A DNA stretch of 56,636 nucleotides. It comes from Bacillota bacterium (GTDB lineage: Bacteria > Bacillota > Clostridia > Acetivibrionales > DSM-1351). Of this stretch, positions 54,770 through 56,636 are shown piece after piece. The translations under genes and the position numbers were made by a program. The stretch is taken from contig JAEWMS010000004.1 in NCBI GenBank assembly GCA_023393115.1, positions 1 through 56,636 on the forward strand, in the 5' to 3' direction. Numbering within the stretch: the first letter of the stretch is position 1; each line of letters begins with the position of its first letter. The notes under the pieces were generated by a model. It was given only the letters and a program-made list of their open reading frames with translations. It was not told the DNA's origin and searched no databases.

Positions 54770-55298
54770 CTATACCAGTCGATCCCCAAAGTAAATTTGA
54801 AGCTGGGAATGAATCTGCCCCCATTCCTGACGTCGACCGGTCCATTTTTTAGTGATGTCCATTGTCGCAAGATAAAGCATCTTGAACAAACTGTCATCAC
54901 TGGGAAATACCGTTTTGCTTTTGGTAACTTTCCGAAGCTGACGGTTGAAGCCCTCAATCGCATTTGTGGTGTAGATAAGCTTTCTGATTTCGCTCGGATA
55001 CTTGAAATAAGTGGACAATTGTGGCCAGCCATTTCGCCATGATTCAGAGATTTTAGGATATTTCCTGTCCCACTTTTCTGCAAAGGCATCCAGCTCATAG
55101 TAGGCCGTCTGTTCGTCTACAGCGGTGTAGACTTTTTTCAGATCCGCCATCAATACCTTTATATCTTTGTAGGAGACGAATTTTGTACTATTTCTGATCT
55201 GATGAATGATGCATCTTTGGATTTCCGTTTTTGGGAATACCGTGGAGATCGCCTCAGGAAATCCCGTAAGTCCATCAACACTGGCAATCAGGATATCC
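54770..55298 (-). pseudogene. IS256-family transposase, C-terminal part
   Basis: On the minus strand the translation runs 'ASVDGLTGFPEAISTVFP', 'IQRCIIHQIRNSTKFVSYKD', 'RNGWPQLSTYFKYPSEIRKL', 'IYTTNAIEGFNRQLRK' and ends '...FGDRLV'. 'YTTNAIEGFNRQLRK' is the hallmark block with the catalytic Glu of Mutator/IS256 transposases. It starts abruptly at about 55298, where a foreign element begins, so the gene is interrupted. The front half may continue beyond the right edge of the window. It parallels the N-terminal IS256 remnant at 688-895. Confidence 0.85.
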
Positions 55299-56636
55299 TG
55301 TCACTGGCATAATAAAGGTATCCACTTTTGACGGAGAAAAGTTACCAGTCTAAATATTATGGAAATAATGTTTGCTGTATAACTCCTTAGAAAGAGGTAT
55401 TTTAATTATGCTGGAGGTAGACATGCAAACAACAATTAAATCGCTGTACAAGAAGGGTTACAGTAAAACGCACATTGCAAGGGTTTTACACGTAAGTCGC
55501 AAGACCGTCAGAAAGGTCATAGAAAGTGATGAGAGGGGTGATATGGAATTAGTAAAGAAACCACATCCTTCAATGCTTGACCAGTTTAAAGAGTTTATTG
55601 AAATTCAATTCAACAAAGGGTTATCCCGTCAAAGAATTTATCAGGATCTTGTTAAGGAATATAATTACACCGGTAGTTATTCTGCTGTCAGGGATTATGT
55701 CAGAAAGTTCGAATCTGCAGATAAAAAAGTATATATGGTAATAAATACTTTGCCCGGTGAAGAAGCCCAGGTAGATTTCGGATATATTGGAACTGTAAAA
55801 GTGAATGAAAAGCCCAAAAAGGCCTGGGTATTTGTAATGCCATTAAGCTATTCAAGGTATATATGTATGCCTGCATAGTTTTTGATCAGAGTGTAAAGAC
55901 ATTTATTCAGTGTCATGTAAATGCCTTCAGATATTTTGGAGGGGTACCGGAAACTGTCAAAATTGACAATCTGAAAGCTGCAATTGCTGAAGCAGATTTT
56001 TACGAACCTGTAACACAGAGAACTTATGTAGCTTTTGCATCACATTATGGCTTTTGGGCTCAGCCATGCCGTATGTATACCCCGACTGATAAAGGAAAGG
56101 TTGAATCTAATATCAAGTATGTAAAAGATAACTGTTTTAAAGGTCGGAGCTTCAAGGATGATTCTGATGCCCGAGACTTTTTGGATACATGGCTTAAAAG
56201 TATAGCAAATAAGCGAATTCATGGAACCACAAAGAAAATACCTGTATCAGTTTTTGAAGAAATTGAAGAGTCTAAACTTAAGGCTCTGCCTGAGGATGAT
56301 TTCGTTTTTTCCAAGTCATCGATGGTTTCTGTTAATTCCAACTGCCATATAAGTTATGCCGGTAACTATTACTCAGTTCCTTATGGATATATTGGCTGTG
56401 AAGTTGATGTCATAGAAATCAATAATATCATAAAAATATTCCTTAAGGGCAAAGAAATCGCCCTTCATACCCTGTGTTTAGATAAGAAAGGCGAACACAT
56501 AACAGATAAAAATCATTATCCCATTAATAAAAATATTACAATTAAAGAGATTCTGTCAAGCCAGGAAATAAAAATGGCTGAAATAGGAGACCATGCACTT
56601 GCCTTTTTTCGAGCATTTTGCAATAAAGGGAAAATG
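55299..56636 (+). mobile_element. IS21-family element inserted in IS256 transposase
   Basis: The left end appears to be TGTCACTGGCATAATAAAGG from 55299, starting with the TG of IS21 ends and containing the typical GTATCCACTTTTGAC. It breaks the IS256 transposase reading exactly there. The element runs off the right side of the window, so its other end and the istB gene are not visible. Confidence 0.7.
55408..56636 (+). pseudogene. istA: IstA-type transposase, frameshifted and incomplete
   Basis: From ATG 55408 (AAAGAGG 10 bases upstream; ATG 55423 with GGAGG is an alternative) the protein has a helix-turn-helix 'YSKTHIARVLHVSRKTVRKV' and the first catalytic Asp in 'EEAQVDFGYIG'. At about 55862 the frame breaks after 'SYSRYI', ending the first reading at 55878. 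In the next frame the protein continues with 'YACIVFDQSVKTFIQCHVNA', the second Asp 'VKIDNLKAAI', and the Glu 'DKGKVESNIKY', up to the window end. All three DDE residues are kept, so the frameshift is recent or a sequencing error. IstA is normally about 400-520 residues. Confidence 0.8.

Noticed and set aside
54797..55042. Plus-strand open frame of 81 codons at the right flank
   Set aside because: It lies wholly opposite the IS256 transposase C-terminus, whose family motifs are clear on the minus strand, and has no RBS.
1..56636. CRISPR array, tRNA or rRNA genes
   Set aside because: No regularly spaced direct repeats, and no tRNA- or rRNA-like conserved segments were seen on either strand.

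Overview
The window is AT-rich, with strong Gram-positive ribosome-binding sites, and comes from a low-GC Firmicute, most likely a class Clostridia anaerobe. Apart from its two ends it is one long plus-strand run, about 1.26 to 54.5 kb, of secondary-metabolite genes: a hybrid NRPS/PKS cluster with detached acyltransferase, carrier and ligase proteins. I could not run any search, so all family names come from motifs read by eye.

Layout. 1-1.0 kb: the end of an alpha-mannosidase gene with its terminator, a group II intron fragment placed directly after that terminator, and IS256/resolvase debris. 1.07-2.3 kb: extended -10 promoter, a LoaP-type NusG antiterminator gene, and a decayed BtrH-like gene. 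2.3-10.4 kb: a prodrug block, with a C-A(Asn)-T-E synthetase and a signal-peptide-bearing S12 (ClbP-like) peptidase fused to an ABC exporter, then a gutted type II thioesterase. 10.5-13.1 kb: an ABC-2 exporter. 13.1-15.9 kb: a BtrH-like protein and a B12-binding radical SAM enzyme. 15.9-20.6 kb: a complete hydroxymalonyl-ACP cassette (3-hydroxyacyl dehydrogenase, ACP, acyl-CoA dehydrogenase, FkbH-like protein, trans-AT). 20.7-32.8 kb: an Asp-type C-A-T synthetase, then KS-KR-ACP-C-A-T-C. 32.8-37.4 kb: aspartate racemase, asparagine synthetase, PLP decarboxylase (PanP-like). 37.6-44.4 kb: an unusual radical SAM protein and an NRPS whose adenylation domain is interrupted by a PP-loop ATPase and which ends in C, half an A domain and a methyltransferase. 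44.4-53 kb: two more BtrH-like proteins, two free carriers, an AMP ligase, an aminotransferase, two cysteine-synthase-like enzymes and an AhpD-like protein. 53.5 kb: an SbnB-like dehydrogenase that completes a 2,3-diaminopropionate pathway. 54.5 kb to end: a carrier-protein remnant, the likely operon terminator, and an IS256-type transposase interrupted by an IS21-type element.

Inferred working model. Chain growth starts with an N-acyl-D-Asn prodrug cap, continues with Asp, a hydroxymalonyl-derived ketide reduced by the KR, a residue chosen by an A domain lacking Asp235 (beta-alanine or 2,3-diaminopropionate are both made by enzymes encoded here), and a residue loaded by the ATPase-interrupted A domain. 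No thioesterase survives; BtrH-like acyltransferases working with stand-alone carriers are the best candidates for release or side-chain transfer. The S12-ABC fusion would export the product and remove the D-Asn cap. No phosphopantetheinyl transferase or MbtH-like protein was found in the window.
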